DNA of 64,000 bases from Metabacillus indicus LMG 22858. GTDB lineage: Bacteria; Bacillota; Bacilli; Bacillales; Bacillaceae. The notes under the pieces were generated by a model. The model searched no databases and was not told the DNA's origin. It worked only from the letters and a program-made list of their open reading frames with translations. Made by a program: the position numbers and the translations under genes. Location of the stretch: NCBI RefSeq assembly GCF_000708755.2, contig NZ_JGVU02000007.1, forward strand, positions 239,320-303,319, written 5' to 3'. This document shows positions 1-8,740 of the stretch, one piece after another (position 1 is the first letter of the stretch; each line of letters starts with the position of its first letter).

Positions 1-1
1 A

Positions 2-178
2 CACAAAATCCCCTTCTTTCATCATTGTGTGAGTTATGCCGTCTATGGACAGGGCAAAGAAGTCGGTTACTATTCTTTTTTACATGCAAAAAGGCCGCAA
101 GAAGAGATCTCTTCCTACAGCCTAAAATCGTTCGAGATTATGATTGGGGTAAGCTTAAATAAGCAGGCGTCTGCATAA
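2..178 (+). CDS. C-terminal end of an unidentified protein (partial)
   Basis: An open frame enters from the left edge and runs for 58 codons to a TAA at 176-178. The composition (aromatic-rich segment YAVYGQGKEVGYYSF, then AKRPQEE) looks like real protein rather than noise, and no stop interrupts it. I do not recognise the family. The start lies outside the window. Between its stop and helD (179-746) I see no gene, only a hairpin at 517-554 that could terminate it. Confidence 0.45.
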   Translation, partial: HKIPFFHHCVSYAVYGQGKEVGYYSFLHAKRPQEEISSYSLKSFEIMIGVSLNKQASA

Positions 179-516
179 GTGCACAGAACATTCCTGTATC
201 AGCATAACTGTTAAAAAAACAGCCGACCTTCATCATCTCAGGTTTTAGAAAAGTAAGCGATCCTCTGTATTGCCAATATTCCATAAAGAGCATAACCAAA
301 TAAACCTGTATATCAGGCAATTTTTATACTCGTTATAAAATTCGTATGAATTTTATCTGGAAATGAATTAGCAATAAGATGGCATCATATGGTTACTTTC
401 CTCCTAAGATTTGTTTTATTGTCTCATTTTTAGGTAAATATGTAAATAATCAATTCAGAATTCAATCGTGTTCTTTGCTATCAATAAACAAAATTCCATA
501 AAGGATTTAAGGCCAT

Positions 517-554
517 AACAAAACGGCCAGAGATTTTCTCTGCCCGCTTTGTTT
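517..554. terminator. Bidirectional terminator-like hairpin
   Basis: Arms reading AACAAAACGG..CAGAGA and TCTCTG..CCG..TTTGTT pair around a short loop, with A-rich and T-rich flanks on either side. It lies alone in the AT-rich, gene-free stretch 179-746 and could end transcription of the partial gene at the left edge. Confidence 0.5.
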
Positions 555-746
555 AACATATATTAAAAAACAAATAGTATTTATATCTTAAAAAGTCATT
601 GATAAATAAATACCGCCATGATATATTACTTTAGAAACACAAAACTCATTAATTAAACACCATATATTTATCCCTATCTTAATCTTACATCAAAACCCCT
701 CTCTCAGTCAACACATTTTACAATTTTTTTTAAAGGAGTGCTTTGA

Positions 747-3080
747 ATGAAAAATGACCTTCGGCAGGAGCAGGAACGACTGGATCTGGTGACCGGGACT
801 ATTACGGAGCAGATGAGCAAGCTTGCGGATGAAGCCGGCCGGCGCCGGAGTGAAGTGACCCATATTCAAAAGCACTTTTGGGATGAAGTCAAGGTCAATA
901 CTGATACGTTTGACGACTATCTTGAGACAATCATCGGCTTAAGGCAGCAGGCGCAGGCCCTGACCGTCAGCCAGAGCACACACAGGCATGCCAAAAGCAG
1001 GCTTTCTGTCCTTGAGCGCATTCAAAAATCGCCTTATTTTGGACGGATTGATTTCACCGAGGAAGGCACAGAAGAACCCGAAAAAGTCTATATTGGCATC
1101 TCAACTCTCACGGATTCAAGCGGTGAGGATTTTCTGGTTTATGATTGGCGCGCTCCAGTTTCGAGCGTTTATTATGACTATCCCCCCGGCCCTGCTGACT
1201 ATACAACTCCAGGAGGCGTTATCAAAGGCAATCTGGAGACAAAGTGGCAATATATTATCCGCGAAGGCGTTGTCGAGTCGATGTTCGATACGAGCCTTAC
1301 CATTGGAGACGAGATTTTAAAGGAAGTGCTCGGCAAAGGGACAGACAAACATATGCACAGCATTGTAGCGACGATTCAGCAGGAGCAAAACCGGATTATC
1401 CGGCATGTGAACGGCAAACTTCTCATTGTCCAAGGAGCTGCAGGCAGCGGTAAGACTTCGGCAGCTATGCAGAGGATCGCTTACCTCCTCTATAAGTACC
1501 GTGATCGTCTGAAGGCTGACCAAATTATTCTTTTTTCTCCTAACTCCATGTTTAACAGCTACGTATCCAACGTCCTGCCAGAGCTTGGCGAAGAGAACAT
1601 GCAGCAGGTGACGTTCCAGGAATATATGTACCACAGATTGAGCGGCTCCTTTAAAGTAGAGGACCCTTATGAGCAGCTGGAATATGTGCTGACTGCAGAA
1701 GATGAACCTGCCCGCCGTACAAGAACGGCGAGTATCAAATTCAAGGCGTCAACTTCCTTTTTCGAGACGGTAAAAGCTTACAGCCAGTCTCTTGAAGAAT
1801 CCGGCATGATATTTAAAGGGATAAAATTCAGAGGAAAACCTTTCGTCTCCGCCAAACGAATCGAAGAAAGATTTTACGGCACGGATACCTCTATCCGTTT
1901 TTCCAACAGAATTGAGAAGCTTCAGGAATGGCTGAATGCAAAGATTGATGAAACGGAGAAAGCCGAGCTGAACAAGCCGTGGGTTCAGGAGGAAATCGAG
2001 CTCTTAAGCAAAGATGAGTATCAGAAGGCATTTGCCTATTTAGAGAAAAGAAAGGGCTCCGAAGAAGATCTTGATGATTACGAACAAGAAATCAAGGTGC
2101 TGGGCCGGATGGTCGTCCGGAGGAAGCTGAAGCCGCTCAGAAAATGGGTGGAGGGACTCCGCTTCGTTGATTTTACCGCTTTGTACAGGCAGCTTTTTTC
2201 AGATTCGACGCACATAAGCAAATGGATGACAGGGAATCCGCCGGAAGAGTGGGCTAATATTTGCAGAATGACAATGAACATGCTTGATGAAGGAAGGCTG
2301 AATTATGAAGATGCTCCGCCGTTTTTATTTTTGAAAGAGCAGGTTCAGGGCTTTCAGACTAACACTTCGATTAAACACGTTCTTGTAGACGAGGCACAGG
2401 ATTATTCTCCTTTTCAATTTGAATTTTTGAAACGGCTGTTTCCTTTGGCAAAGATGACCGTGCTCGGGGATTTTAACCAGGCCATCTTTGTTCACGCAAG
2501 CGGCCTGTCCGATTTTCACCCGCTTATGAGCTTATATGGACCCGATGAAACAGAGGCGATTCTCTTAAATCGAAGCTACAGATCCACTAAACCGATAACT
2601 GATTTTACTCGGAAACTCGTTCCTAATGGTGATCAGATTGCCTCTTTTGAGCGCGGCGGCGAAATGCCTGTTCTGACTACAGTATCAGACCGCGCAGAAC
2701 TGCACCGGCGCATCACAGCCAAAGTTGCTGATTTTCAAAAGCTGGGGCACCAGTCCATTGCCATCATCTGCAAATCCGCTGCCGAAAGCAGCGAAGCTTT
2801 TAACGCGCTTGGAAACATCCCAGACATTAAACTTGTAAAAAGCGGATCGGCTGAATACGAGCAGGGCATCGTTGTGATCCCTGCCTATCTGGCCAAAGGC
2901 ATTGAATTCGACGCCGTGATCATCTATGACGCATCCGCTCAAGCTTATGGAGAAGAGAGCCTGCGCAGATTGTTTTATACTGCCTGCACCCGGGCGCTTC
3001 ATCTCTTGCAGATTTACAGTGAAGGTGAGCCGTGTGCGTTTTTGCAGGAGGTCCCGCGGGAGAGTTTGATTTGGAGTTAA
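747..3080 (+). CDS. helD: HelD, RNA polymerase recycling motor ATPase (UvrD/Rep-like)
   Basis: This is a 777-residue superfamily 1 helicase-like ATPase, close to the length of B. subtilis HelD (about 774). In the known family it binds RNA polymerase and uses ATP to strip stalled polymerase from DNA; it does not unwind DNA. A helical N-terminal arm (about 1-190) precedes a Walker A motif GAAGSGKTS near residue 230. Walker B is the VDEAQDYSP segment near 550, and the C-terminal half carries the SF1 motifs including YRST and FYTACTRA. The start is fixed by AAAGGAG a few bases before ATG 747. It is transcribed away from the partial gene at the left edge and ends in a shared terminator. It is far from, and on the opposite strand to, the OLD gene at 6395, so it is not a Gabija-type partner. 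Confidence 0.93.
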   Translation: MKNDLRQEQERLDLVTGTITEQMSKLADEAGRRRSEVTHIQKHFWDEVKVNTDTFDDYLETIIGLRQQAQALTVSQSTHRHAKSRLSVLERIQKSPYFGRIDFTEEGTEEPEKVYIGISTLTDSSGEDFLVYDWRAPVSSVYYDYPPGPADYTTPGGVIKGNLETKWQYIIREGVVESMFDTSLTIGDEILKEVLGKGTDKHMHSIVATIQQEQNRIIRHVNGKLLIVQGAAGSGKTSAAMQRIAYLLYKYRDRLKADQIILFSPNSMFNSYVSNVLPELGEENMQQVTFQEYMYHRLSGSFKVEDPYEQLEYVLTAEDEPARRTRTASIKFKASTSFFETVKAYSQSLEESGMIFKGIKFRGKPFVSAKRIEERFYGTDTSIRFSNRIEKLQEWLNAKIDETEKAELNKPWVQEEIELLSKDEYQKAFAYLEKRKGSEEDLDDYEQEIKVLGRMVVRRKLKPLRKWVEGLRFVDFTALYRQLFSDSTHISKWMTGNPPEEWANICRMTMNMLDEGRLNYEDAPPFLFLKEQVQGFQTNTSIKHVLVDEAQDYSPFQFEFLKRLFPLAKMTVLGDFNQAIFVHASGLSDFHPLMSLYGPDETEAILLNRSYRSTKPITDFTRKLVPNGDQIASFERGGEMPVLTTVSDRAELHRRITAKVADFQKLGHQSIAIICKSAAESSEAFNALGNIPDIKLVKSGSAEYEQGIVVIPAYLAKGIEFDAVIIYDASAQAYGEESLRRLFYTACTRALHLLQIYSEGEPCAFLQEVPRESLIWS

Positions 3081-3089
3081 TCTCAGACA

Positions 3090-3133
3090 AAAAAAGGAAG
3101 GAAAGGCTGACGTTCTGCCTCTCCTTCCTTTTT
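3090..3133. terminator. Shared terminator between helD and the VOC gene
   Basis: AAAAAGGAAGGA pairs with TCCTTCCTTTTT around an inner GGC/GCC stem, giving a rho-independent terminator usable from both strands of this convergent pair. Confidence 0.85.
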
Positions 3134-3527
3134 ATTTTGCATTCGCGTCAGGCTGGTGAATTCCGAAGATGTTGCCTTCCGTATCAAGGTAGTACCCTTG
3201 CCATGCCATTCCGGGAAGCGCATATTTCGGCAATGCGACCTTGCCGCCGCACTCAAGAATTTTCACTTCCGCTGCATCATAGTTTTCAACGCCCATCGTA
3301 CAGGAGAACCCGTTTAACGGCTGGTTTTGCTCAGGCGAAGGACCCTGTCTCTGCATCAAAGCCCCGTTGACTCCCGGTTCATTCTCGTCCCCTGTCACTG
3401 CACCGAAATAAGGCAGTCCTGCATATTCGCTCCAATCCTGGAATGTCCATCCGAATACCTCTCCGTAAAACGTCTTTGCGCGCTCCATGTCGTTTACGTG
3501 AATTTCAAAGTGAACTAATCTGCCCAT
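3132..3527 (-). CDS. VOC superfamily (glyoxalase/bleomycin-resistance fold) protein
   Basis: A 131-residue single-domain protein that opens with the classic VOC pattern: VHFEIHVNDMERAKTFYGEVFGW at residues 5-27 (strand, then the helix after the metal-side histidine), ending with YYLDTEGNIFGIHQPD. VOC proteins are small cytosolic enzymes or binding proteins that often use a divalent metal. The substrate cannot be told from sequence. A strong AGGAGG site precedes ATG 3527. It is monocistronic, convergent with helD. Confidence 0.85.
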   Translation of the reverse strand: MGRLVHFEIHVNDMERAKTFYGEVFGWTFQDWSEYAGLPYFGAVTGDENEPGVNGALMQRQGPSPEQNQPLNGFSCTMGVENYDAAEVKILECGGKVALPKYALPGMAWQGYYLDTEGNIFGIHQPDANAK

Positions 3528-3624
3528 TTCGGCCTCCTATTTGCATATGTATTTTTACTATTTTTTCTAAACTGGCACAGAAATGTATTTCTGTTTCAGC
3601 TGCCTTAAAACCTCTTTCAAAAGT

Positions 3625-3661
3625 GAAAAAAGCAGGAACCTCTATAAGGTCTCCTGCTTTT
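3625..3661 (-). terminator. Terminator of the dihydrouridine synthase gene
   Basis: On the minus strand AAAAGCAGGA pairs with TCCTGCTTTT across a short loop and is followed by T residues. The hairpin begins inside the last codons of the gene, so the stop codon at 3642 lies within the stem-loop. Confidence 0.85.
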
Positions 3662-4640
3662 CACTCAACTGTTCTGTCATTTGTTTTTCCTCAAACCGCT
3701 CAAGCATTGCTCTCACTTCATCCGTCGATTTCGTGTTCATCAATTGACTCCGCAGCTCTGCAGCTCCAGGGAATCCTTTGACATAGATTTTGAAAAAGCG
3801 GTGAAGTCCTGTGACAGAGCGCGGCACTTCTTCTGCATATTGATCCTGGAGGTCAAGCTGCAGTCTCAGCAGGTCGAGGTATTCTTTGCTGCTGTGTTCT
3901 TTCGGCTCTTTTTCAAAGGCAAACGGGTTTTTAAAGATCCCGCGGCCGATCATGATGCCGTCAATGCCATATTGTTCTGCAAGCTGAAGGCCTACTTGCC
4001 GGTCAGGGATGTCGCCGTTGATGGTCAGCATCGTGTCCGGCGCAATGCGGTCACGCAGTTTTTTGATTTCAGGGATGAGCTCCCAATGCGCATCGACCTG
4101 GCTCATTTCGTCTCGTGTGCGCAAGTGAATGGAAAGGTTCGCAATATCCTGTTTCAGGATGTGCCCAAGCCAGTCCTCCCACTCGTCTACCTTTTTAAAA
4201 CCAAGTCTTGTTTTCACGCTGACAGGCAGTCCGCCTGCTTTTGCAGCCTGAATGAGTTCTGCCGCGACGTCCGGACGGAGAATAAGGCCGCTGCCTTTTC
4301 CTCTTGATGCCACGTTCGGGACCGGGCAGCCCATGTTGATATCGATCCCTTTAAAGCCCATTTCTGCCATGCCGATGCTCATTTGACGGAAATAGTCGGG
4401 ATTGTCTCCCCATATATGTGCAACCATCGGGTGTTCATCTTCTGTAAACGTCAATCGGCCGCGCACACTTTTCAGACCCTCAGGATGACAGTAGCTGTCC
4501 GAGTTAGTAAACTCTGTGAAAAACACATCCGGACGGCCGGCTGCACTGACTACGTGACGGAACACAACATCTGTCACGTCCTCCATTGGGGCAAGTACGA
4601 AAAATGGCTTCGGCAGATCACGCCAAAAATTGTTGGTCAT
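3642..4640 (-). CDS. tRNA-dihydrouridine synthase (Dus family, YfjN-like)
   Basis: This is an FMN enzyme that reduces uridines in the tRNA D-arm to dihydrouridine. The 332-residue TIM-barrel protein starts with the family motif [16 protein letters not shown]. It carries the catalytic-cysteine region [12 protein letters not shown] near residue 110, the FMN phosphate-binding GDIPDR and [12 protein letters not shown] segments, and a C-terminal helical domain. It is strongly similar to B. subtilis YfjN (Dus1). ATG 4640 is chosen because it aligns with that protein; an upstream extension to 4667 lacks a better ribosome site. It is transcribed alone and lies at the left boundary of the AT-rich island. 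Which uridine it modifies is not visible. Confidence 0.92.
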   Translation of the reverse strand: MTNNFWRDLPKPFFVLAPMEDVTDVVFRHVVSAAGRPDVFFTEFTNSDSYCHPEGLKSVRGRLTFTEDEHPMVAHIWGDNPDYFRQMSIGMAEMGFKGIDINMGCPVPNVASRGKGSGLILRPDVAAELIQAAKAGGLPVSVKTRLGFKKVDEWEDWLGHILKQDIANLSIHLRTRDEMSQVDAHWELIPEIKKLRDRIAPDTMLTINGDIPDRQVGLQLAEQYGIDGIMIGRGIFKNPFAFEKEPKEHSSKEYLDLLRLQLDLQDQYAEEVPRSVTGLHRFFKIYVKGFPGAAELRSQLMNTKSTDEVRAMLERFEEKQMTEQLSEKQETL

Positions 4641-4834
4641 GCCAAACTCAAATCCTCTCAATGTCAAACTTCCGTAAAAATTATTCTTTTACACTTATAA
4701 CATGTTTAATAACTAATAATCAAACATTGGACATTTATAATTTATGGAAAAACTATGTTATAAACTCAATGTTTAATTTAACGGAAATAGGTCCCAAACG
4801 GTATATTTTTAAAAACTTCGTCTAAGGGATTCGA

Positions 4835-5735
4835 TCTAAAGGAAAAAAAAAGACAAAGCTGTTACAACTTATTCAAGAATATTGTGGCGCTGGTTAGATT
4901 TAAATATGAGTTTAGCCGGGAATCCTAAATCATTTTTCTTAACGAACCTACCACAGGTTTAGATCCAAAAACTAGAAATACCTGAATAGATTATAGTTAT
5001 TTCGGTGCACGGCAAAACAATCTTCTTACGATCCAATATTTAGAAGAAGAAGAATCTTCACCTGAACAGATAGTCTTTTATGAAAGGAATATGGTTGTCT
5101 GTGGAACCTCGGAGTGTTGCTGAAGCAGATAAATTGTTCCTCATATTTAATAGGAGGCGAGACGAAGAGAAAGCTTTTCATTTAGACCTGTATTTTTCTG
5201 TATAAAAATGTTTTTAAAATCCCTATTGATTTAACAGAGGATATAACGACTAATTTAAATGGATTAAATGTTCTAGCAGCTGAAAAAATTTATCTTTAGA
5301 CTTCCAAAAGATTCGCCCTAACCTTTGATGATGTATTATTACGCTTACAAAAGGAAAAAAATGAGGAATATTTAGAACATCTAGAAGATACATTTGAACT
5401 TACCAGCACAACCGGAGCATTGAAACTCTTAATACAGTTATTGCAACGCCTGTTATAATTTTATTAGGAATGATTTGTAATTCAAGGAACAATTCAGATT
5501 CAGGGAGTTTCTCAAGAGAATTATATAAATTATGTGCTTCCTGACATCTTAATAATAACAATTCCTACCGGATCTGCAATAGTTCGTTACGGATAAACTT
5601 ATATAAAACATCAGGTACGCTCGATAGATTTATGTTAATGTTTATACCAAAATCATCCGTATTAAGCGGGTAGGTTTGCTTCTATTCCAATAATAGTTAT
5701 TTTGTTAGTAGGGTTTTAGCTGAATTTAGAAGTAA
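4835..5735 (+). pseudogene. Decayed ABC-2 type exporter (ATPase plus permease remnants)
   Basis: No long frame survives, but pieces in shifting plus-strand frames read like a daunorubicin-resistance-type exporter. Near 4890-4975 they give RLDLNMSLAGNPKS then NEPTTGLDPKTRN (ABC signature region, Walker B and D-loop). Near 5030 comes LTIQYLEEEE (H-loop region of DrrA-like proteins). Near 5350-5400 are the C-terminal ATPase residues. Near 5430 is VIATPVIILL and near 5610 is LDRFMLMFIPKSSVLSG, matching the permease loop usually reading RFRTMPI.KSSVL.G. Multiple stops and frameshifts interrupt both parts. The 5' end of the ATPase is missing. It is probably a remnant of horizontally acquired DNA at the island edge. 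Confidence 0.7.
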
Positions 5736-5923
5736 TGCGACATTTTCTGAACGACTTTTTGGGCTGCTACTTAATTTCTTTTCAGTCAAAGCAACAGTAT
5801 ACCTATTGGATTGGATGGCAGAAGCATTGATGTATCTAGTTTCTTCTCTAATATCTTGTCGATAATGCTTTTTGTCAATTCCACATTTGTAAGATGCTAT
5901 GACAAAACCCACCTCTAAAATAA

Positions 5924-5972
5924 AATAAGCCGGTGACAATTTACGACGAGTAAAACGTCACCGGCTCTTATT
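5924..5972. terminator. Bidirectional terminator-like hairpin in the island
   Basis: AATAAGCCGGTGAC pairs with GTCACCGGCTCTTATT, followed by a T-rich run on the plus strand and preceded by an A-rich run. It lies downstream of the ABC exporter remnant. Confidence 0.7.
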
Positions 5973-6394
5973 ACTTTTTAAATTAAAATAAGAACCACTT
6001 CAGATAAGATAAAGTTAACACACAAAATTTCATCAGGAAGAAGAGTCCATATTTTTTAAAATTTTATTATGAATCTATTAGTTTTACCCTTAGATTTAGA
6101 ACTGCGTTGCATGTTCTCCACTTAGTTGAAAGCATTCCTTATGAAGAGAGGTTTCGGATGAGAAATCAGGTTCCATCTATTGAAAACGCAAAATTCATGT
6201 GAAAACAGTTTCTGGATTCTTGAAGTTAAATTTCCGTGTCGTTTGATTTTCTGCCCGAGTAAAATCAAAGGTAAAAACGAAATGGACCTCGCGTTAATGG
6301 CAGTGAGTATAGAAAATTCACTGCAAATCACTAGGGTCTTAGAATGCCTTCCTTCATAATTAGAAAAAGAGATATGATCTTGATAAAATCAAAT
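5973..6394. other. AT-rich spacer with no intact gene
   Basis: Only broken frames occur here. One plus-strand piece near 6278-6310 (EMDLALMAVSI followed after a frame slip by KFTAN) has the flavour of the tail of a transposase, but it is too short to assign. No inverted-repeat ends or intact mobile gene could be seen. Confidence 0.3.
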
Positions 6395-8224
6395 CTATTT
6401 TATATAGTTTTTTGAATTAAGTATATTTTCAAGAAAATTTCTGACTTGAGGGTATTTTTTATCTTCTGCTAAAAGCAATTGAGAAATATTACGATTTCCT
6501 TTAATTTTAAAGAATCCAGAAAGACCGCTCTTAACTTGTTCAGATGCACTACTTGAGCTTACAAAATTAAGTACCTGTCCGGAATCAGGATTGGTATCAT
6601 TTTTTTCATTTTCAACCATATGTAATATACCTCTATCTTTATGAGCTGGCTTCTCAATTTTTTTAGATATCTCTTCAACATTTATTAACTTTAAGCCTTT
6701 CTTCTTTAGTAATTCATTTACTAAAAAACAAAAAACCCGCGGGTATAGAAAATCTTCAATTTGCAAATCAGAATTAATCTTCTCTACATTTTCATCCATA
6801 GGACGTTCTCCCAAGAAATTCGGAATGAACTGAACCTCAAGGTTTAAAAACCTGTACTTTCCCTTCTTTTTTATACTTATCAGTTTTTTAAACACTTCTC
6901 TTCCTTTATTATCGTTATCCAATAAAATTACGATTGTAGGAACTTTAATTTTCTGATCTATATTTTGATAAAATGAATTATAGAAATCTAAATACTTTTC
7001 AATATTATCCGCGCCATTAGCAGAAATTATCTTAGGTATATTTAATTTAAAAAAGGATGCTAATTCTTCCAAATATTTTTTATCTGTTTCGCCTTCTACA
7101 ATAAGATTATAATTTTCTAATAATTCATAATCTTCTTCCGTTATACCTAAATATTCTTTTATCTTTTTGGCTCCATCTTCTTTATCTAAATTTACTAACT
7201 TAGTCTCAAGTACATTGAAATGTTGTTTTTTTCTATCAAAATATCTTAAATTTATGTCTAGATCTAATAAGAATACATTTTTCAAGGTATACGTATCAAT
7301 AAATACTTGTGAATGTGATGTTACAAATGTTTGGGCCTTATTAGTTAATTTTTGAAGATCATCATAAAGTTTTTTTTGCAGTCCTTGATGCAAGTATACA
7401 TCCGGTTCATCTATCAAAAGGATAATAGATTTATTACTTATTTTTTCAATAATTCTAAAGTGCAGAAGAATATATGCTAATCTTTGTAAACCCGCCCCTT
7501 TAGCATCTATTCGTTTATTTGATTGATCATTTATATAGAATAAAACATCATCTGTTATAAGATCTCTAAATTTTGTAATATCAGATGTAAGATCAAAGCC
7601 TACTCCCCAGTCCTCTTTATATTGTTTAAAGACGGGATTTATTTCATTTGCCAGCTTATTTAATATTTCTAATAATCCCTTAATATAATTATCAAATGAG
7701 TCTTTCAATTCTTTTTTTAAGCCTCTGAATTGACTTTTCTCATATTCTAAATCATAAATCTCATCTATCATACCGTTAATAAGCTTTGGTAATGAAATAT
7801 TAATAGATTCTACAAAGAAGAATTGAATTTTCTTTAAGAAAGCGACAACTTCTTTTTCCTGCATTTTATGTTTTTTATCTCTGAGACCGGCAACTTTCAG
7901 TTTTTCCCCACTTGTTTTATTAAGCCCATCATTATTAAATTCTCTCTTGATTTTTATTCTATCTTTTCCGTCTACAAGGAATTCAATTGTTATTTCAGGA
8001 AATACAGCTCCTCCTCTTGAACCGTGATATTTATGATTGGGAGAATCTTTTTCAGCCACATATTTTTCGGGGTTAAAAAATAGATCTACCGCTCTTAAAG
8101 AATTGGTTTTACCCGCATTATTTTCCCCACAAATTGTAATATAATTGTTATCCTCATCTACATTTATTATTAATTCCATTATTGATCTGTATCTCTTTAT
8201 AGTAAAACTCTTAATTTTTATCAT
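6395..8224 (-). CDS. OLD-family ATPase with TOPRIM nuclease domain
   Basis: A 609-residue SMC/ABC-type ATPase fused to a TOPRIM nuclease. The N-terminus ITIKRYRSI leads into Walker A GENNAGKT (residues 33-40). The signature-like KGAGLQRLAYILL is near 242, Walker B LLIDEPD near 272, and the H-loop TSHSQ near 302. The TOPRIM domain follows, with the conserved glutamate in IVEGETDKKYLEEL (E378) and the acidic ILLDNDNKGR (D436, D438). OLD proteins are known as phage-interference nucleases and as the GajA half of Gabija. No UvrD partner adjoins this gene, so it resembles the standalone class 1 layout. AGAGGAG precedes ATG 8224. It is very AT-rich. It lies 516 bp downstream of the NurA gene and probably has its own transcript. 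Role in defence is inferred. Confidence 0.88.
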   Translation of the reverse strand: MIKIKSFTIKRYRSIMELIINVDEDNNYITICGENNAGKTNSLRAVDLFFNPEKYVAEKDSPNHKYHGSRGGAVFPEITIEFLVDGKDRIKIKREFNNDGLNKTSGEKLKVAGLRDKKHKMQEKEVVAFLKKIQFFFVESINISLPKLINGMIDEIYDLEYEKSQFRGLKKELKDSFDNYIKGLLEILNKLANEINPVFKQYKEDWGVGFDLTSDITKFRDLITDDVLFYINDQSNKRIDAKGAGLQRLAYILLHFRIIEKISNKSIILLIDEPDVYLHQGLQKKLYDDLQKLTNKAQTFVTSHSQVFIDTYTLKNVFLLDLDINLRYFDRKKQHFNVLETKLVNLDKEDGAKKIKEYLGITEEDYELLENYNLIVEGETDKKYLEELASFFKLNIPKIISANGADNIEKYLDFYNSFYQNIDQKIKVPTIVILLDNDNKGREVFKKLISIKKKGKYRFLNLEVQFIPNFLGERPMDENVEKINSDLQIEDFLYPRVFCFLVNELLKKKGLKLINVEEISKKIEKPAHKDRGILHMVENEKNDTNPDSGQVLNFVSSSSASEQVKSGLSGFFKIKGNRNISQLLLAEDKKYPQVRNFLENILNSKNYIK

Positions 8225-8553
8225 TTTTTCTCCTCTTTGCTAATCATCTAGATATGCTTCTTTAATTCCGTAATTATTCTAACAAAATACATATTATTAC
8301 TAATAAAGAAAAGTTCGTATTAAATAGTGAGTCAAAACCCCATTTTTTTCAAGACACAGTAATTTTGATGCAGACTAAAAAACCCTAAAACCATCTTATG
8401 TCACTATATTGTTTTAAAAATTAGGATAGCAACAATTAAAATTTCTGCTGTTCATTATTGTATTGCGAGTCCTAGGAATTGAGAATTACTATGTAAAGTA
8501 ACGGTTAAGAGAGACTTTCCACGGTTAATATTTTATTCTTTAAAAGTTGATGG

Positions 8554-8572
8554 GATGGTGATTATCATTATT
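8554..8572 (-). promoter_or_regulatory. Orphan Fur-box-like sequence
   Basis: On the minus strand AATAATGATAATCACCATC matches 16 of 19 positions of the classical Fur consensus (GATAATGATAATCATTATC), and a TTGACA overlaps its 5' side. No iron-related gene follows. The AT-rich background makes chance resemblance possible. Confidence 0.3.
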
Positions 8573-8627
8573 GTCAAGGCTATTTTTTAACTGAAGCAAA
8601 AATAGTCTTCAAACTCGCTATTACATA

Positions 8628-8661
8628 TTAAAAATGACACCGGTGAATTCCCGGAGTCATT
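8628..8661 (-). terminator. Terminator of the dam-herA-nurA operon
   Basis: On the minus strand AATGACTCCGG pairs with CCGGTGTCATT around GAATTCA and is followed by TTTTAA. It lies about 80 bp past the nurA-like stop codon. Confidence 0.75.
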
Positions 8662-8740
8662 CTTTGGCTAATTATTATTATCGGCTTGCATATAAAATGT
8701 TTAAAGTTCAGTAAGAAGTTACTTGTATATTATTTTCACT

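Larger units (their letters stand above)
8225..8740. other. Non-coding spacer between OLD and nurA-like genes
   Basis: I find no gene in this 516-bp AT-rich stretch on either strand. It holds the terminator of the nurA-like gene (8628-8661), an isolated Fur-box-like sequence (8554-8572) and presumably the promoter of the OLD gene, which I could not place with confidence. Confidence 0.5.

Noticed and set aside
138..320. Minus-strand 60-codon frame near the left edge
   Set aside because: It overlaps the end of the plus-strand partial gene, has no Shine-Dalgarno site and resembles nothing known.
5697..6331. Two minus-strand frames in the island (5697-5939 and 6122-6331)
   Set aside because: The first covers the end of the ABC remnant and the second an unassigned AT-rich spacer; neither has a credible ribosome site or recognisable domain.
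6270..6335. Transposase remnant
   Set aside because: The short readable segment is only suggestive and lacks a frame, terminal repeats or target duplications, so it was not annotated as a mobile element.
747..8224. HelD (747-3080) plus the OLD protein (6395-8224) as a Gabija GajB-GajA pair
   Set aside because: They are on opposite strands, separated by two core genes and a pseudogene, and the helicase-like protein is clearly the housekeeping RNA polymerase factor HelD by length and motifs.
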